Notes: generated by a model from the sequence alone, not told the origin. A DNA stretch of 64,000 bases from Mycetocola_B reblochoni (GCF_003667525.1 NZ_RCUW01000006.1:1-64000); one strand, 5' to 3'. Positions 1 through 8,921 are shown, counted from the stretch's first letter. Numbers and translations are program-made.

Positions 1-271
1 GAGATCGTCCCCACTTGAGGCCGGCGAGCTCTTCCGCTCCGCCGCACCTTTGGGGTGACGAGTAGTTACTCTATGCCGCACCCAACCCCACCACCAAACC
101 CCACCACCACCCGGGCGTGTCACACACACCGCGCAGCACACCGACGCCCCCAGAACCCGTTTCTTCCAAGGAGAAGATGACCCCCCACGACGCCGCCACT
201 CGCACTGACGACCCTCCGGTTCTACGGTCGGTGCGACGGCCGTCCGGTCAGCACACGATGAAGGGATCACC
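1..271. other. Left-edge region without a supported gene
   Basis: No convincing coding region is seen. A plus-strand reading frame open at the left edge stops at 16-18 and could be the tail of a gene outside the window, but five codons cannot support that. A purine-rich AAGGAG at about 168-173 precedes an ATG at 177, but the frame it opens is out of frame with and overlaps the glyoxalase-like gene, and its Arg/Ser/Pro-rich product looks like a shadow. The region probably holds the promoter of the gene at 272. Confidence 0.4.
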
Positions 272-922
272 ATGGCAGCTCAGGCAGTACCCGCGACTCT
301 CGACCACCTCGTCGTGGCCGGCCCGTCCCTTGCAGAGCTCACCGACCACGTCCACCGTTCGACAGGGGTCCTCGCGCAGGCGGGAGGCTCGCACCCGGGA
401 GGAACCGCGAACCGGCTGATTGCGCTCACCGTCGATGGTGCGCGGCGGGGACACTACCTGGAACTGATCGGGCCAGATCCCGACGGTTCCCTAGCCGTCG
501 GTGACGTGACGACGTTCGGCATCCGGACGCTCGACCATCCTCGGCTGGCAGCCTGGGCGGTGCACCCGGACGACATCGCAGCCGCATCGGAGCGAGCGTT
601 CGCGCTGGGGCACGCCACCGGGCCCGTCGAGGCGCTGTCCCGGCACCGGCCCGACGGCGTGCTGCTCGAATGGCTACTGACGAGGGGCGGCGCGGATGCG
701 CCGACGATCCCGTTCCTGATCGATTGGGGGCCCACGCCCCACCCGTCAGTGGACACCGAGCCGGAGCTCGAGCTGGCGTCCATCGTCGTCAGCCATCCCG
801 AGCCGCTGTGGGCGGAATCGGTTCTCGACGCGCTCGGCGTGCACGACGTCACCGTGTCCCCCGGGCCGGCCGCTGTGCGCGCCGAGCTCGTCGGCCCAGC
901 CGGTCGTGTCGTCGTGTCCTGA
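272..922 (+). CDS. Glyoxalase-like (VOC superfamily) domain protein
   Basis: A 216-residue cytosolic protein. The N-terminus (TLDHLVVAGPSLAEL, residues about 10-25) followed by an HPGGTANRL segment and a beta strand ending in YLELIGPDP is the pattern of the Glyoxalase_3-like branch of the vicinal oxygen chelate fold. A second, more diverged half follows (residues 110-216). Such proteins usually bind a metal and act on small metabolites, but no substrate can be inferred. AAGGGATCACC before the ATG gives a reasonable ribosome binding site. The gene stands alone and is followed by a symmetric hairpin shared with the opposing tRNA-Ser. The family is clear; the reaction is unknown. Confidence 0.8.
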   Translation: MAAQAVPATLDHLVVAGPSLAELTDHVHRSTGVLAQAGGSHPGGTANRLIALTVDGARRGHYLELIGPDPDGSLAVGDVTTFGIRTLDHPRLAAWAVHPDDIAAASERAFALGHATGPVEALSRHRPDGVLLEWLLTRGGADAPTIPFLIDWGPTPHPSVDTEPELELASIVVSHPEPLWAESVLDALGVHDVTVSPGPAAVRAELVGPAGRVVVS

Positions 923-982
923 CCGGACGTCCCGGACCGAGAATCGGCATCCCGGCGACAGCGAGCACCGCGGCGACGTGAC

Positions 983-1016
983 GAAGGCCCCGTCGATGAT
1001 CATCGACGGGGCCTTC
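983..1016. terminator. Bidirectional terminator hairpin
   Basis: A perfect palindrome (GAAGGCCCCGTCGATGAT and its complement, with no unpaired loop bases beyond the centre) lies between the end of the glyoxalase-like gene and the 3' end of the convergent tRNA-Ser. A short T-containing tail follows on each strand. Position and symmetry fit termination of both transcripts. Confidence 0.75.
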
Positions 1017-1025
1017 GTTCTGAGC

Positions 1026-1112
1026 GGTGACGGTGGGATTTGAACCCACGGTAGGGGGTTACCCTACACAACTTTTCGAGAGTTGCACCTTCGGCCGCTC
1101 GGACACGTCACC
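1026..1112 (-). tRNA. tRNA-Ser(CGA)
   Basis: The minus strand folds as an 87-nt class II tRNA: acceptor GGTGACG paired with CGTCACC, anticodon stem CAACT/AGTTG around loop CTCGAAA (anticodon CGA), a long variable arm (TGTAGGGTAACCCCCTAC) and a T arm containing GGTTCAAATCC. The long variable arm is the serine hallmark. CCA is not encoded. Confidence 0.97.
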
Positions 1113-1274
1113 GGGTTCGAGTGTAAGGCACGGCCGGGGCGATCCGCCAATCGGCATGTCGGACGGGCGATGCTCTCGGCACCGGACGGGCGAGGCCTTC
1201 CGCATCACCGTGCGGCGCCGTTCCGACGCAGGCTCGCCCGCGTCTCCCCTCGGCGCTGTGTCGGTGGTCGGCGA

Positions 1275-1280
1275 TAGCGT
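1275..1280 (+). promoter_or_regulatory. Candidate -10 of radA (leaderless)
   Basis: TAGCGT ends 7 nt before the radA ATG, and no Shine-Dalgarno sequence lies between. That spacing would put the transcription start at or next to the start codon. No clear -35 is visible. Confidence 0.5.
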
Positions 1281-1287
1281 TGCGCCC

Positions 1288-2640
1288 ATGGCGAAGACGA
1301 TGACCGGCTACCAGTGCAGCGAGTGCGGGTGGCGCACCACCAAGTGGGTGGGGCGCTGCGGCGAGTGCCAGCAGTGGGGCACGGTCACCGAGCTCGGGGC
1401 GGTCCGCGCGCCGACGACCGCCGCCTCCCCCGTGCCCCCTGACCGGAGAGCGCAACCGATCACCACCCTGCAGCCCGAGCGCAGCGGGCACAGGGCGATC
1501 GGCATCGGCGAGTTCGACCGGGTTCTCGGCGGGGGCATCGTCCCCGGGGCGGCCGTTCTGCTGTCGGGCGAACCCGGCGTCGGGAAGTCCACGCTGCTGC
1601 TCGACGTCGCCGCCCGCGTGGCGGGGCAGGGGGCGACCGTGCTGTACATCAGCGGTGAAGAGTCGAGCAACCAGATCCGGCTGAGGGCGTCGCGAACACA
1701 AACTCTGCACGAGTCGCTGCTGCTCGCGAGCGAGACCGACCTCGGCACCGTCCTCGGCCACATCGATCAGGTGTCCCCGTCCCTGCTGATCGTCGACTCG
1801 GTGCAGACCATCGCCAGCGCGGCGCTCGACGGGCAACCGGGCCAGCCGGCGCAGGTGCGGGAGGTCGCCGGAGCGCTCGTGCGCATCGCGAAGGAGCGTG
1901 ACATGCCGACGATCATCGTCGGTCATGTGACGAAGGACGGCTCCGTCGCCGGGCCGCGGATCCTCGAGCACCTCGTCGACGTGGTGTGCCACTTCGAGGG
2001 CGACAGGGACACCTCCCTCCGGTTCATCCGCGCGCTGAAGAACCGTTTCGGCCCGACGGACGAGGTCGGCTGCTTCGAGATGACCGCGGAGGGCATCAGC
2101 GAGGTGGCGGACCCGAGCGGGCTGTTCCTCAGCAGGGGTGCAGCCGTGTCGGGGACCTGCGTGACGCTCGCGGCGGAGGGCCGCCGGCTCCTGCCCGTCG
2201 AGATCCAGGCGCTGGTGACCAACAGCTCGGCGCCGAACCCCCGCCGCGTCACGAACGGGGTCGACTCGGCCAGGGTCGCGATGCTCATCGCCGTGCTCGA
2301 GCGACGGGTGGGCATCCCCCTCACCGACAAGGACGTCTACGTGTCGACCGTCGGCGGGGTCAGACTCACGGAACCCGCCGCGGACCTGGCCATCGCCGTG
2401 GCGATCGCCAGCGCGGCCCGCGACGTGCCGATCCCCCACGAGATGATCGCCTTCGGCGAGATCAGCCTCGCCGGCGAGATCCGTCCCGTCACCGCGGGCA
2501 AGCAACGCCGCGCGGAGTCGGGCCGGCTCGGCTACACCCGGCACGTCGACGATGACACTCCTCTGCTCCGCGACGCCGTCAGGGAGGCGCTATCCGCGGG
2601 AGAGAGCTCACGGGAGCGGGAGCTCAGCACAGCGTTCTGA
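1288..2640 (+). CDS. radA: DNA repair protein RadA
   Basis: A 450-residue RecA-like ATPase that promotes branch migration of recombination intermediates. The ATG at 1288 is chosen because the protein then begins MAKTMTGYQCSECGW, the canonical start of the family. Visible elements in order: N-terminal zinc finger (CSEC ... CGEC, residues 9-29), Walker A GEPGVGKST (about residue 97), Walker B LLIVDSVQT, the RadA-specific KNRFGPTDE motif, and a C-terminal Lon-protease-like domain ending near ALSAGESS. Length is normal for the family. The reading frame stays open upstream through the tRNA-Ser region, but that part is not coding. A TAGCGT hexamer 7 nt upstream suggests a leaderless message. Confidence 0.96.
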   Translation: MAKTMTGYQCSECGWRTTKWVGRCGECQQWGTVTELGAVRAPTTAASPVPPDRRAQPITTLQPERSGHRAIGIGEFDRVLGGGIVPGAAVLLSGEPGVGKSTLLLDVAARVAGQGATVLYISGEESSNQIRLRASRTQTLHESLLLASETDLGTVLGHIDQVSPSLLIVDSVQTIASAALDGQPGQPAQVREVAGALVRIAKERDMPTIIVGHVTKDGSVAGPRILEHLVDVVCHFEGDRDTSLRFIRALKNRFGPTDEVGCFEMTAEGISEVADPSGLFLSRGAAVSGTCVTLAAEGRRLLPVEIQALVTNSSAPNPRRVTNGVDSARVAMLIAVLERRVGIPLTDKDVYVSTVGGVRLTEPAADLAIAVAIASAARDVPIPHEMIAFGEISLAGEIRPVTAGKQRRAESGRLGYTRHVDDDTPLLRDAVREALSAGESSRERELSTAF

Positions 2641-2737
2641 GCACGGCTCGCCAGTAGCAGCACTGCTCGCCCGTGACGGCACCGCGGGCGACGGCGGCAC
2701 GGGCAAGCCCGCCGCAGCGACGCCACGTCAGCCGGCG

Positions 2738-3124
2738 TTACAGGTCGAGGACCCGCATCAGCTCATCCGGCGTGGCCTGCACGGGGTGAGGGCCGGCGAT
2801 GTCGAAGAACACCGTCGTCACCGAGCTGCCGTGCACACGAAGGAACTCGTGCAGCCAGGCGCCGTCGTGAAGGGCGACGGTCTGCGGCAGCTGCTCCGGC
2901 TTGTTCGCCGCATCGGAGAACAGCAGCAGCGCGACGTCGCCCGACTCAGGACTGCGGTAGGTCCACACCTCGTCGTAGCTGCCCCGCTTCGACACCGAAC
3001 CCGGCATCACCGGAACGACGACCGATCCGTTGCGCAGCGCGAGTGCCACGGCGACCATATCCCCCGCGGCGAGCGCAGCAGCCAGCTGCTCCGAACGAAA
3101 CTCCGGTTGACCCTTACGACCCAT
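2738..3124 (-). CDS. SseB-like N-terminal domain protein
   Basis: A 128-residue small soluble protein starting MGRKGQPEFR. The core (LAAGDMVAVALALRNGSVVV, then YDEVWTYRSPESGDVALLLF, and a C-terminal QATPDELMRVLDL) resembles the SseB N-terminal domain family found as stand-alone proteins in actinobacteria. Molecular function is not established for these. It is convergent with radA. The frame is open upstream to an ATG at 3196, but the shorter start matches the compact domain. The start site has no good SD sequence; TTGAAT lies 6 nt before it. Confidence 0.65.
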   Translation of the reverse strand: MGRKGQPEFRSEQLAAALAAGDMVAVALALRNGSVVVPVMPGSVSKRGSYDEVWTYRSPESGDVALLLFSDAANKPEQLPQTVALHDGAWLHEFLRVHGSSVTTVFFDIAGPHPVQATPDELMRVLDL

Positions 3125-3280
3125 GGTCCCATTCAAGCATCCGCGGGCACCGATCACCGACCGGCCGGTTCGGATCGTCAGGGTGGGGCGGAGCACTCGG
3201 AGGAGCGCGCCCCTGCGGCACCCGACCCGCCGCTCAGCCGAGGAGGCGGCCCGTTGCAGCCACCCTCGCGATCCCGCCGC

Positions 3281-3946
3281 TCAGTCGAGGACGAAGTCCG
3301 TCGTCTCCGCGCTCTCGATCCCGCCGATCGACGTGGTCAGCCGATAGTCGGTTCCGCCCGCCTCCGCCGCCTCCCTCTCGCCGTCACAGCTGCCGGGGCT
3401 GGAGTGGATGCGCTCCCAGGTCACCGGTTCCGCCGACGCGACCGTCGCATCGGGTTCCAGGACGACCACGGCATCCGACGACTCTGTCTGGCAGTCGGTC
3501 GAGCGCCAGACCGTCTCCGACCCGCGGGTGATGATGAACTGCTGCTGACTCGTGCCGACGTTGAGCGTGCACGCGGCCGCGCCGGTGTTGGTCACCGACA
3601 GGGACAGCTCGGGCTTCGCCTCGGCGGCGTAGTCGTCGGCGTCCGTCGACGCCCCCACGCTGACGACCGACTCGTCGCAGGGCTGGGGATCGCCCTCCTC
3701 CGCCGGGGTGGCCGAGGTGGTCTCGCTCGGGGCGGAGGTCTCGGTGTCGGGCGCCGCAGACGCCGTCGGCGAGGGCGACGCCGTCACGGCAGGGCTGGCC
3801 GAGGTGTCCGTCGGACCGGCTCCCGCCCAGGGGCGCACGATCAGCAGGCCCACCACCGTCACGACCGCCGCCAGCAGCAGGAATGCGACGAGCCGACGCC
3901 TGCGGTAGACGGCTGGGCTCACTCGACCGGATCCGGGCATTGTCAT
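3281..3946 (-). CDS. Membrane-anchored protein with extracytoplasmic beta-sandwich-like domain
   Basis: A 221-residue protein of unknown function. After a short basic N-terminus (YRRRR) comes one transmembrane segment (LVAFLLLAAVVTVVGLLIV, residues about 20-38), a Thr/Ser/Pro/Ala-rich stalk (to about 95), and an extracytoplasmic domain with two cysteines around CTLNVGTSQQQFIITRG and STDCQTE. The strand pattern (LSLSVTNTGAAACTLNV) resembles the DUF4232/BsuPI-type beta-sandwich proteins common on actinobacterial surfaces. The GTG/ATG choice is fixed at 3946 because a TAGGCT -10-like box ends 7 nt upstream; the next ATG two codons on is also possible. No operon partner is seen. Confidence 0.75.
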   Translation of the reverse strand: MTMPGSGRVSPAVYRRRRLVAFLLLAAVVTVVGLLIVRPWAGAGPTDTSASPAVTASPSPTASAAPDTETSAPSETTSATPAEEGDPQPCDESVVSVGASTDADDYAAEAKPELSLSVTNTGAAACTLNVGTSQQQFIITRGSETVWRSTDCQTESSDAVVVLEPDATVASAEPVTWERIHSSPGSCDGEREAAEAGGTDYRLTTSIGGIESAETTDFVLD

Positions 3947-3953
3947 GGCATCC

Positions 3954-3959
3954 AGCCTA
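3954..3959 (-). promoter_or_regulatory. Candidate -10 of the membrane-anchored protein (leaderless)
   Basis: On the minus strand TAGGCT ends 7 nt before the ATG at 3946, with no SD sequence between. The geometry fits a leaderless transcript. Confidence 0.45.
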
Positions 3960-4103
3960 CGTGCGCGAGAGCCGCGGTCCGCGCGGACCGATGCCGGCCG
4001 CGTCTCCGTTCGGGCGGGGCGGAGACGACGCAGGGCCAACACGAGGCCGGGCGCGAGCGCCGAGCGAGGCGGCGGAACCGCTGCGACCCCGTGCGGACAT
4101 GCC

Positions 4104-4135
4104 GAGGGGCCAGAACCCGCGGATTCCGGCCCCTC
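4104..4135 (-). terminator. Hairpin downstream of the nuclease/nucleotidase gene
   Basis: GAGGGGCC at 4104-4111 pairs perfectly with GGCCCCTC at 4128-4135. It lies just past the stop of the large minus-strand gene that ends at 4151. No long T run follows, so termination strength is uncertain. Confidence 0.55.
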
Positions 4136-4150
4136 ACTCACGCACCGCGT

Positions 4151-7100
4151 CTAGGCGGAGCGGCGACGCGAGATCATCATGCACGCTCCCGCGCCGAGCA
4201 GCAGGATGCTGATCGCCAGCAGCGACGCGACGTCCTGACCCGTGCTCGCCAGCGGCGCACCGGCCGAGCCGGAGCCCGCGGCCGAGCCGGACGAACCGGA
4301 CGAGCCGGACGCGCCGTCGGAGCCGGAGGCACCGTCCGAAACGGAACCACCGTCGGAACCGGAACCACCGTCGGAACCGGAACCACCGTCGGAGCCCGAG
4401 CCGCCGTCGGCCTCGACGACCGTGGTCGTCTGCCAGCCGATGACCTCGTCGTCCGCATTCTGCACGGCGAGACGGTGCTCGCCGAGCGGGGCGTCCGCCG
4501 GAACCGTCACGGTGATCTCACCGCTCGCCGGAACCCGCACCCACCCGTCGGTGAGGGCGATCGGCTCCGAGTGCAGCCAAGCCGACACCCAGGCGCCCGC
4601 GGTCTCCGCGCTGAGCGTCACGGTCGCGGACTCGCCGCGCACCAGCTCGTCCGGAACCTCGATGAGGCCCTCGAGCGACGGGGAGAGCTGCCCCTCGTCG
4701 GCCGGGACGGGCGCGGTGCCGGGAGCGCCGGGCTCCTCGCTGCCTCCGCTGACCGTGAGCGGGATGCTCACCACTGTGCCCGAGCCCTCGGCCGTCAGCA
4801 CGAGCGTCTGCTCGCCGTCGGCCGTCGCGGGGACGGGGACGGTGATGGCCGTCGAGGTTCCCGTGACGGGCGTGCTCGCGACGTCCTCGCCCGCGATGCT
4901 CGCGGTCAGCGTGGTGCTGGCCGGGGCGTCCTTCGAGGTGAGGCTGAGGGCACCGACCGTGAGATCGATCGAGCTGCCCGCCTCGACCACGGCCTCGGGG
5001 ATCCCGCTGACCGCCACCGATCGGCGGTCCGTCGCCGGGCTGACCGGCGAGTTCGCCCCCAGGTACTCGATCCAGCCGTCGCGGTCGACGAGCCCGGAGT
5101 CCCTCGTGTCCTTCCCGTCGGCGAGGACGCGGAAGTTGTCCCCGCCGCCGAGCAGGAAGCTGAACGACCCGACGCGGTACTCGCGGTCCAGCTCGATCGG
5201 CTCGCCGTCGACGGTCACCGAGGTGATCCGGTCGCCCTGGTCACGCGAGGCGTCGAAGGTGTAGCTCACGTTGTCGCTGAGCCCCAGCTGCAGGTAGGGA
5301 CGCGAGGGGACGTTGCCGTCGGCGTCGAGCTGCCACTGCTGCTCCAGCGCGGTGACGAACTGCTCGCCCGTCAGCGTCGTCGTCCACAGGTTGTTGACGA
5401 ACGGCAGGACGGCGTTCGCCTGCGCGTAGGTGATCGAGCCGTCGGCGCTGCGGATGAGGTCCGAGCGCATGCCGCCGGGGTTGACGATGCCGATCTCAGC
5501 GCCGCCCAGCTCGTCGCTGGCGAGGGTGTCGCGCAGCGAGTTGGCCACCAGCGTGCCGAGCGCCGACTCGCTGGCCCTGTCGTCACTCGTGCCGTCCTTG
5601 ATGGCGCGGGTGATATCCGAGGTCTGCTCGCCGATCTTCTGGTTCCCGATGACGGCCGACTCGGCGAGCGCCTTCTCGACGATCGCGTTGACCGCGGCGA
5701 CCGCGGGGTAGGTGGCGATCAGCTCGTCCGCCGCCGTCTTCAGGCGCGGGACGTTGACGGCGTCGTCGAGGGTGACGGTGCCGTCCGCGTCGACCGTGAG
5801 GGAGACGTGGCCGATGTACTCGCCGTAGCTGCCGGTCTGCAGGACGGGTCGCTCGCGCGTCGCGTCGCCGGGCACGGGGGCGGTCCAGGCGTACTGCTTG
5901 TGCGTGTGCCCGGTGAAGATCACGTCGACCTCGGGCGAGGTCTTGGTGACGATGTCGGCGAAGACGCCGCCCGCGGCGACCTCCTCCTCGAGCGTGGCGC
6001 CGTCGGGCGTGCCCGCGCCCGCGCCCTCGTGGTACTCGGCCACGATCACGTCGGCCTCGCCGTTGGACGGGTCACCGTCGCTCAGCTGAGCGGCGACGCG
6101 GTTCATGGCCTCGACGGGGTCGCCGAACTCCAGCCCGGCGATGCCGGCACCGGCGACGAGGGTCGGGGTCTCCTCCGTGACGACGCCGATCACGCCGACG
6201 GTGAGGCCGTCGGCCTCGACGAGCGCGTACTCGTCGAGTGCCGGCTCCGTCGTCCCCTCGGTGTAGACGTTCGCGCCCAGGTACGGGAAGGCGGCGTTGT
6301 CACCGTCGGCCATCACGCGATCGACGAGGTCGTCGTAGCCCTGGTCGAACTCGTGGTTGCCGACGGCGCTGGCTGCCAGCCCGAGCTCGTTGAGGACGTC
6401 GATGGTCGGCTGGTCCTTCAGCGACGAGGAGGCGAACAGGCTCGCCCCGATGTTGTCGCCCGCGGACAGCAGGACGGTCCCGTCGGGGTTCTGCGCCTTG
6501 AGCTGCTCGATGGTGCCGGCGAAGGCCACGGTGTTGGAGTCGATCCGACCGTGGAAGTCGTTGAGGTTCAGCAGGTCGATGCTCGCGCTGCCCTCCGCGG
6601 CCGCCGACGGGTCGAGGCCGACCAGGACGGGATCGTGGTCGCTGGAGCGGTACACGCCGGGCTCGTAGAGATCGGCGGCGTTGTAGTTGTAACGCGAGTA
6701 CTCGAGGGCGATCGACTCGACCGAGTTGATGTTCCAGATGTCGGCGCCCGTGACCATCTCGAGGGCGGCGGGCGAGGCGAAAACGTGGTCGAGGGAGCCG
6801 ACCGAGCCGCTGAACGCGTAGCTGTACTTGCCGGTGGCCGCCGACACGTTCGTGTAGTCCGCGTCCTCCAGCACGCTGAGCGGGTCCTCGGCGGCGTAGG
6901 AGTTGAAGTCGCCGACCAGCAGCACCGCGTCGGTCCCGACCTCGTCGCTGACGGTGTCGGCGAAGTCCACGAGCGCGGTCGCCTGACGGACGCGGTCCGC
7001 GGTGTAGGCGCCCTGTCCGCTATCGACGTTGTCCCCGGTGGCCCCGGTGGAGCCCTTCGACTTGAAGTGGTTGGCGATGACGACGAAGGCCTCGTCGTCG

Positions 7101-8794
7101 GACGCGCCGCGGACCTTGAAGCCCTGGGCGTTCGGCTCGCGGGCGTTGTCGAAGGCGGGCGAGCCGGTGAGGATGTGGCTCTCGCCGACCGTCTCGATGC
7201 TGTCCGAGCGGTAGATGAACGCGGTGCGGATGACGTCCTCGGACTCGGGCAGGACCTCGGGCGAGGCCACCGCGGTCCAGCGCGCCTGACCCGCCGCGGC
7301 GTTGAGGCGCTCGACGAGGGTGTCGAGCGCCGCGTCGCGATCGCGGCCGAAGACGGCGGAGTTCTCGATCTCCTCCAGCGAGACGACGTCGGCGTCGAGG
7401 GCGTTGATCGCGGCGACGATCTTCGCCTCCTGGCGCTCGAGGCTCTCGGCGGTGGCCGCGCCGCGGGCGTCACAGCCGGTGTTCACCGTGATCGGGGTGC
7501 CGGCACGGTCCGTGTAGAAGGTGCAGCCGCCGACCGCGTCGCCCGTCGTCGTGAAGTAGTTGAGCACGTTGAACGTGGCCACGGTCGCCGAGCCGCCGAC
7601 CTCGGCGGGCACCGAGGTGCGGGTGTTCTCGAAGGTGACCGGCTGGACGGTGGCCGCGTTGTCGCCGGTGAGGCGGGTCAGCGGCTGGAAGGACCAGTTC
7701 GAGTAGCGGAAGTCGAGGATCACCGGCGAGGTGAAGCTCGCCTTCGCCCCCACCCTGACCGGGTCGGTCGTCGACAGGTACGGCAGCGGGACGGACTTCG
7801 CGGCCGTGTTGGTGGTGTAGTTCGCGGTCGCGCCGTCGTCGAGCAGCACCCGCTCGGCCGCCGCCCGCTCCGTCGCGGCGGTGTGCTCCGCGCTGCCGGG
7901 CAGGCCGAGGGCGGTCGGGTTCACGAGCGGCTCGTCACCGGTGACGAGGCCGATCTGGCCGAAGCTGTTGGCGTCGTAGACGTCGGTGACGGTCAGCGCC
8001 TCCGCCGGCTGCAGGAGCATGCCCTCGAGCCGCTCGCGCTCGGCGTCGGTCGCGGGGTAGCCCACGCGCGCGGGCAGGACGGGCTCGGCCTCGCCGTCGA
8101 CGACGGTCAGGCCCGCAGCGCCCGAGACGGTGATCTGGGTGAGCTTGTTGTACTCGGAGGCGGTTCCGGTCACCTGGACGAGGTCGCCGACGGAGACCGT
8201 GGCGACGGTCGACGGCGAGTACACGAAGATCGCGTCGGAGGCGGCGTGGGTGCTCAGGTCGATGTCGCCCCCGGTGCCGGGGGTCTGGATGTAGTAGCCG
8301 TTGAAGCCGCCGTCGGGGTAGGCGGCGGTGACGACGCCCTCGGTCGTGACGGTCTGGCCCGCCAGGGGGGTCGTCTCGCCCGTGCCCTGGATCTCGGCGA
8401 TCGGGGTGATGTCGGCGGCCGCGCGTGCGGCGGCGGCCGGCTCCTCGGCCCCGGCGTCCTCGGCCGGGTCCTGAGCGGAGGCGTCGACGTCGGCGCTCGG
8501 CGCGTCAGGGGTCGGCGCGTCAGGGGTCGGCGCATCGGGGGTCGGCGCATCGGGGGTCTCAGCCGCCGGCGACTCCTCCACAGCGGCGGGGGCGCTCTCG
8601 GCCTGCTGCTCGTCGGCCGTGGCCGCGTCGGGCGCGACAGACGAGTCGACGACCGCAGTGTCGGCGGCCTCCGGCGCGGGGGTCTCGGCGACGGACGGCG
8701 CGGCGGTCGCCGGCACGGCCGCGAGCGGCGCGGCCAGTACGCCGAGCGACGTCGCCAGCGCGAGCGCGCGCCAGCGGGGGGACGAGGGGGACAT
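4151..8794 (-). CDS. Secreted ExeM/NucH-type nuclease fused to 5'-nucleotidase, wall-anchored
   Basis: A 1547-residue exported enzyme predicted to degrade extracellular DNA and release phosphate from nucleotides. Order: Sec signal peptide (residues 1-32, ending ATAA); Asp/Ala/Pro-rich linker; YhcR-type OB fold (about 128-235); endonuclease/exonuclease/phosphatase domain (about 395-725: ATFNVLNYF, EEIENS, NHFKSK, VGDFNSY, SSDHDPV); metallophosphatase 5'-nucleotidase domain (about 740-1000: NLNDFHGRID, GNHEFDQG, GHTHKQY); 5'-nucleotidase C-terminal domain (about 1030-1240); two Ig-like regions; a Gly/Ser/Asp repeat stalk; then LASTG, a hydrophobic helix and RRRS. LAXTG is the motif known for class E sortases. 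SD AGGAG precedes the ATG. A candidate PHO box lies upstream, fitting phosphate scavenging. Confidence 0.93.
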   Translation of the reverse strand: MSPSSPRWRALALATSLGVLAAPLAAVPATAAPSVAETPAPEAADTAVVDSSVAPDAATADEQQAESAPAAVEESPAAETPDAPTPDAPTPDAPTPDAPSADVDASAQDPAEDAGAEEPAAAARAAADITPIAEIQGTGETTPLAGQTVTTEGVVTAAYPDGGFNGYYIQTPGTGGDIDLSTHAASDAIFVYSPSTVATVSVGDLVQVTGTASEYNKLTQITVSGAAGLTVVDGEAEPVLPARVGYPATDAERERLEGMLLQPAEALTVTDVYDANSFGQIGLVTGDEPLVNPTALGLPGSAEHTAATERAAAERVLLDDGATANYTTNTAAKSVPLPYLSTTDPVRVGAKASFTSPVILDFRYSNWSFQPLTRLTGDNAATVQPVTFENTRTSVPAEVGGSATVATFNVLNYFTTTGDAVGGCTFYTDRAGTPITVNTGCDARGAATAESLERQEAKIVAAINALDADVVSLEEIENSAVFGRDRDAALDTLVERLNAAAGQARWTAVASPEVLPESEDVIRTAFIYRSDSIETVGESHILTGSPAFDNAREPNAQGFKVRGASDDEAFVVIANHFKSKGSTGATGDNVDSGQGAYTADRVRQATALVDFADTVSDEVGTDAVLLVGDFNSYAAEDPLSVLEDADYTNVSAATGKYSYAFSGSVGSLDHVFASPAALEMVTGADIWNINSVESIALEYSRYNYNAADLYEPGVYRSSDHDPVLVGLDPSAAAEGSASIDLLNLNDFHGRIDSNTVAFAGTIEQLKAQNPDGTVLLSAGDNIGASLFASSSLKDQPTIDVLNELGLAASAVGNHEFDQGYDDLVDRVMADGDNAAFPYLGANVYTEGTTEPALDEYALVEADGLTVGVIGVVTEETPTLVAGAGIAGLEFGDPVEAMNRVAAQLSDGDPSNGEADVIVAEYHEGAGAGTPDGATLEEEVAAGGVFADIVTKTSPEVDVIFTGHTHKQYAWTAPVPGDATRERPVLQTGSYGEYIGHVSLTVDADGTVTLDDAVNVPRLKTAADELIATYPAVAAVNAIVEKALAESAVIGNQKIGEQTSDITRAIKDGTSDDRASESALGTLVANSLRDTLASDELGGAEIGIVNPGGMRSDLIRSADGSITYAQANAVLPFVNNLWTTTLTGEQFVTALEQQWQLDADGNVPSRPYLQLGLSDNVSYTFDASRDQGDRITSVTVDGEPIELDREYRVGSFSFLLGGGDNFRVLADGKDTRDSGLVDRDGWIEYLGANSPVSPATDRRSVAVSGIPEAVVEAGSSIDLTVGALSLTSKDAPASTTLTASIAGEDVASTPVTGTSTAITVPVPATADGEQTLVLTAEGSGTVVSIPLTVSGGSEEPGAPGTAPVPADEGQLSPSLEGLIEVPDELVRGESATVTLSAETAGAWVSAWLHSEPIALTDGWVRVPASGEITVTVPADAPLGEHRLAVQNADDEVIGWQTTTVVEADGGSGSDGGSGSDGGSGSDGGSVSDGASGSDGASGSSGSSGSAAGSGSAGAPLASTGQDVASLLAISILLLGAGACMMISRRRSA

Positions 8795-8866
8795 GGGACT
8801 CCTCTGCTGTGTGAACGGAGCACCCCAGCGCGCACGCAGTCGTCGCGGGCACGGGGACGCACGGTC

Positions 8867-8872
8867 AGGCTA
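8867..8872 (-). promoter_or_regulatory. Candidate -10 of the nuclease/nucleotidase gene
   Basis: Minus-strand TAGCCT lies about 70 nt upstream of the ATG at 8794. A -35 is not obvious, which would suit an activator-dependent promoter with the repeat element at 8900-8921 just upstream. Confidence 0.4.
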
Positions 8873-8899
8873 TGAAGGCAAAGGCACCGTTGCGTTTCG

Positions 8900-8921
8900 T
8901 CTTCGTGAACCCTGGGTGAAA
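8900..8921 (-). promoter_or_regulatory. Candidate PHO box (two 11-nt direct repeats)
   Basis: On the minus strand TTTCACCCAGG is followed immediately by GTTCACGAAGA: the core TTCAC recurs with an exact 11-nt period. This is the layout of actinobacterial PhoP-binding direct repeat units (GTTCA-type). It sits just upstream of where the -35 would lie for the TAGCCT at 8867-8872, the usual place for an activator, and the gene encodes a phosphate-releasing enzyme. Assignment rests on pattern and context only. Confidence 0.45.

Noticed and set aside
117..419. A 100-residue frame ahead of and overlapping the glyoxalase-like gene, with an AAGGAG before an internal ATG at 177
   Set aside because: It overlaps the start of a recognisable gene out of frame and its product is a Ser/Arg/Pro-rich sequence without domain features.
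2669..2704. GCCCGTG/CACGGGC inverted repeat after radA as a terminator
   Set aside because: The stem is only seven base pairs with a 22-nt loop and no T tract, which is common by chance at this GC content.
2552..8875. A plus-strand open frame of over 2100 codons opposite the nuclease/nucleotidase and neighbouring genes
   Set aside because: It is an antisense shadow created by high GC codon bias; it has Arg/Gly/Asp-rich meaningless sequence and crosses three well-supported minus-strand genes.
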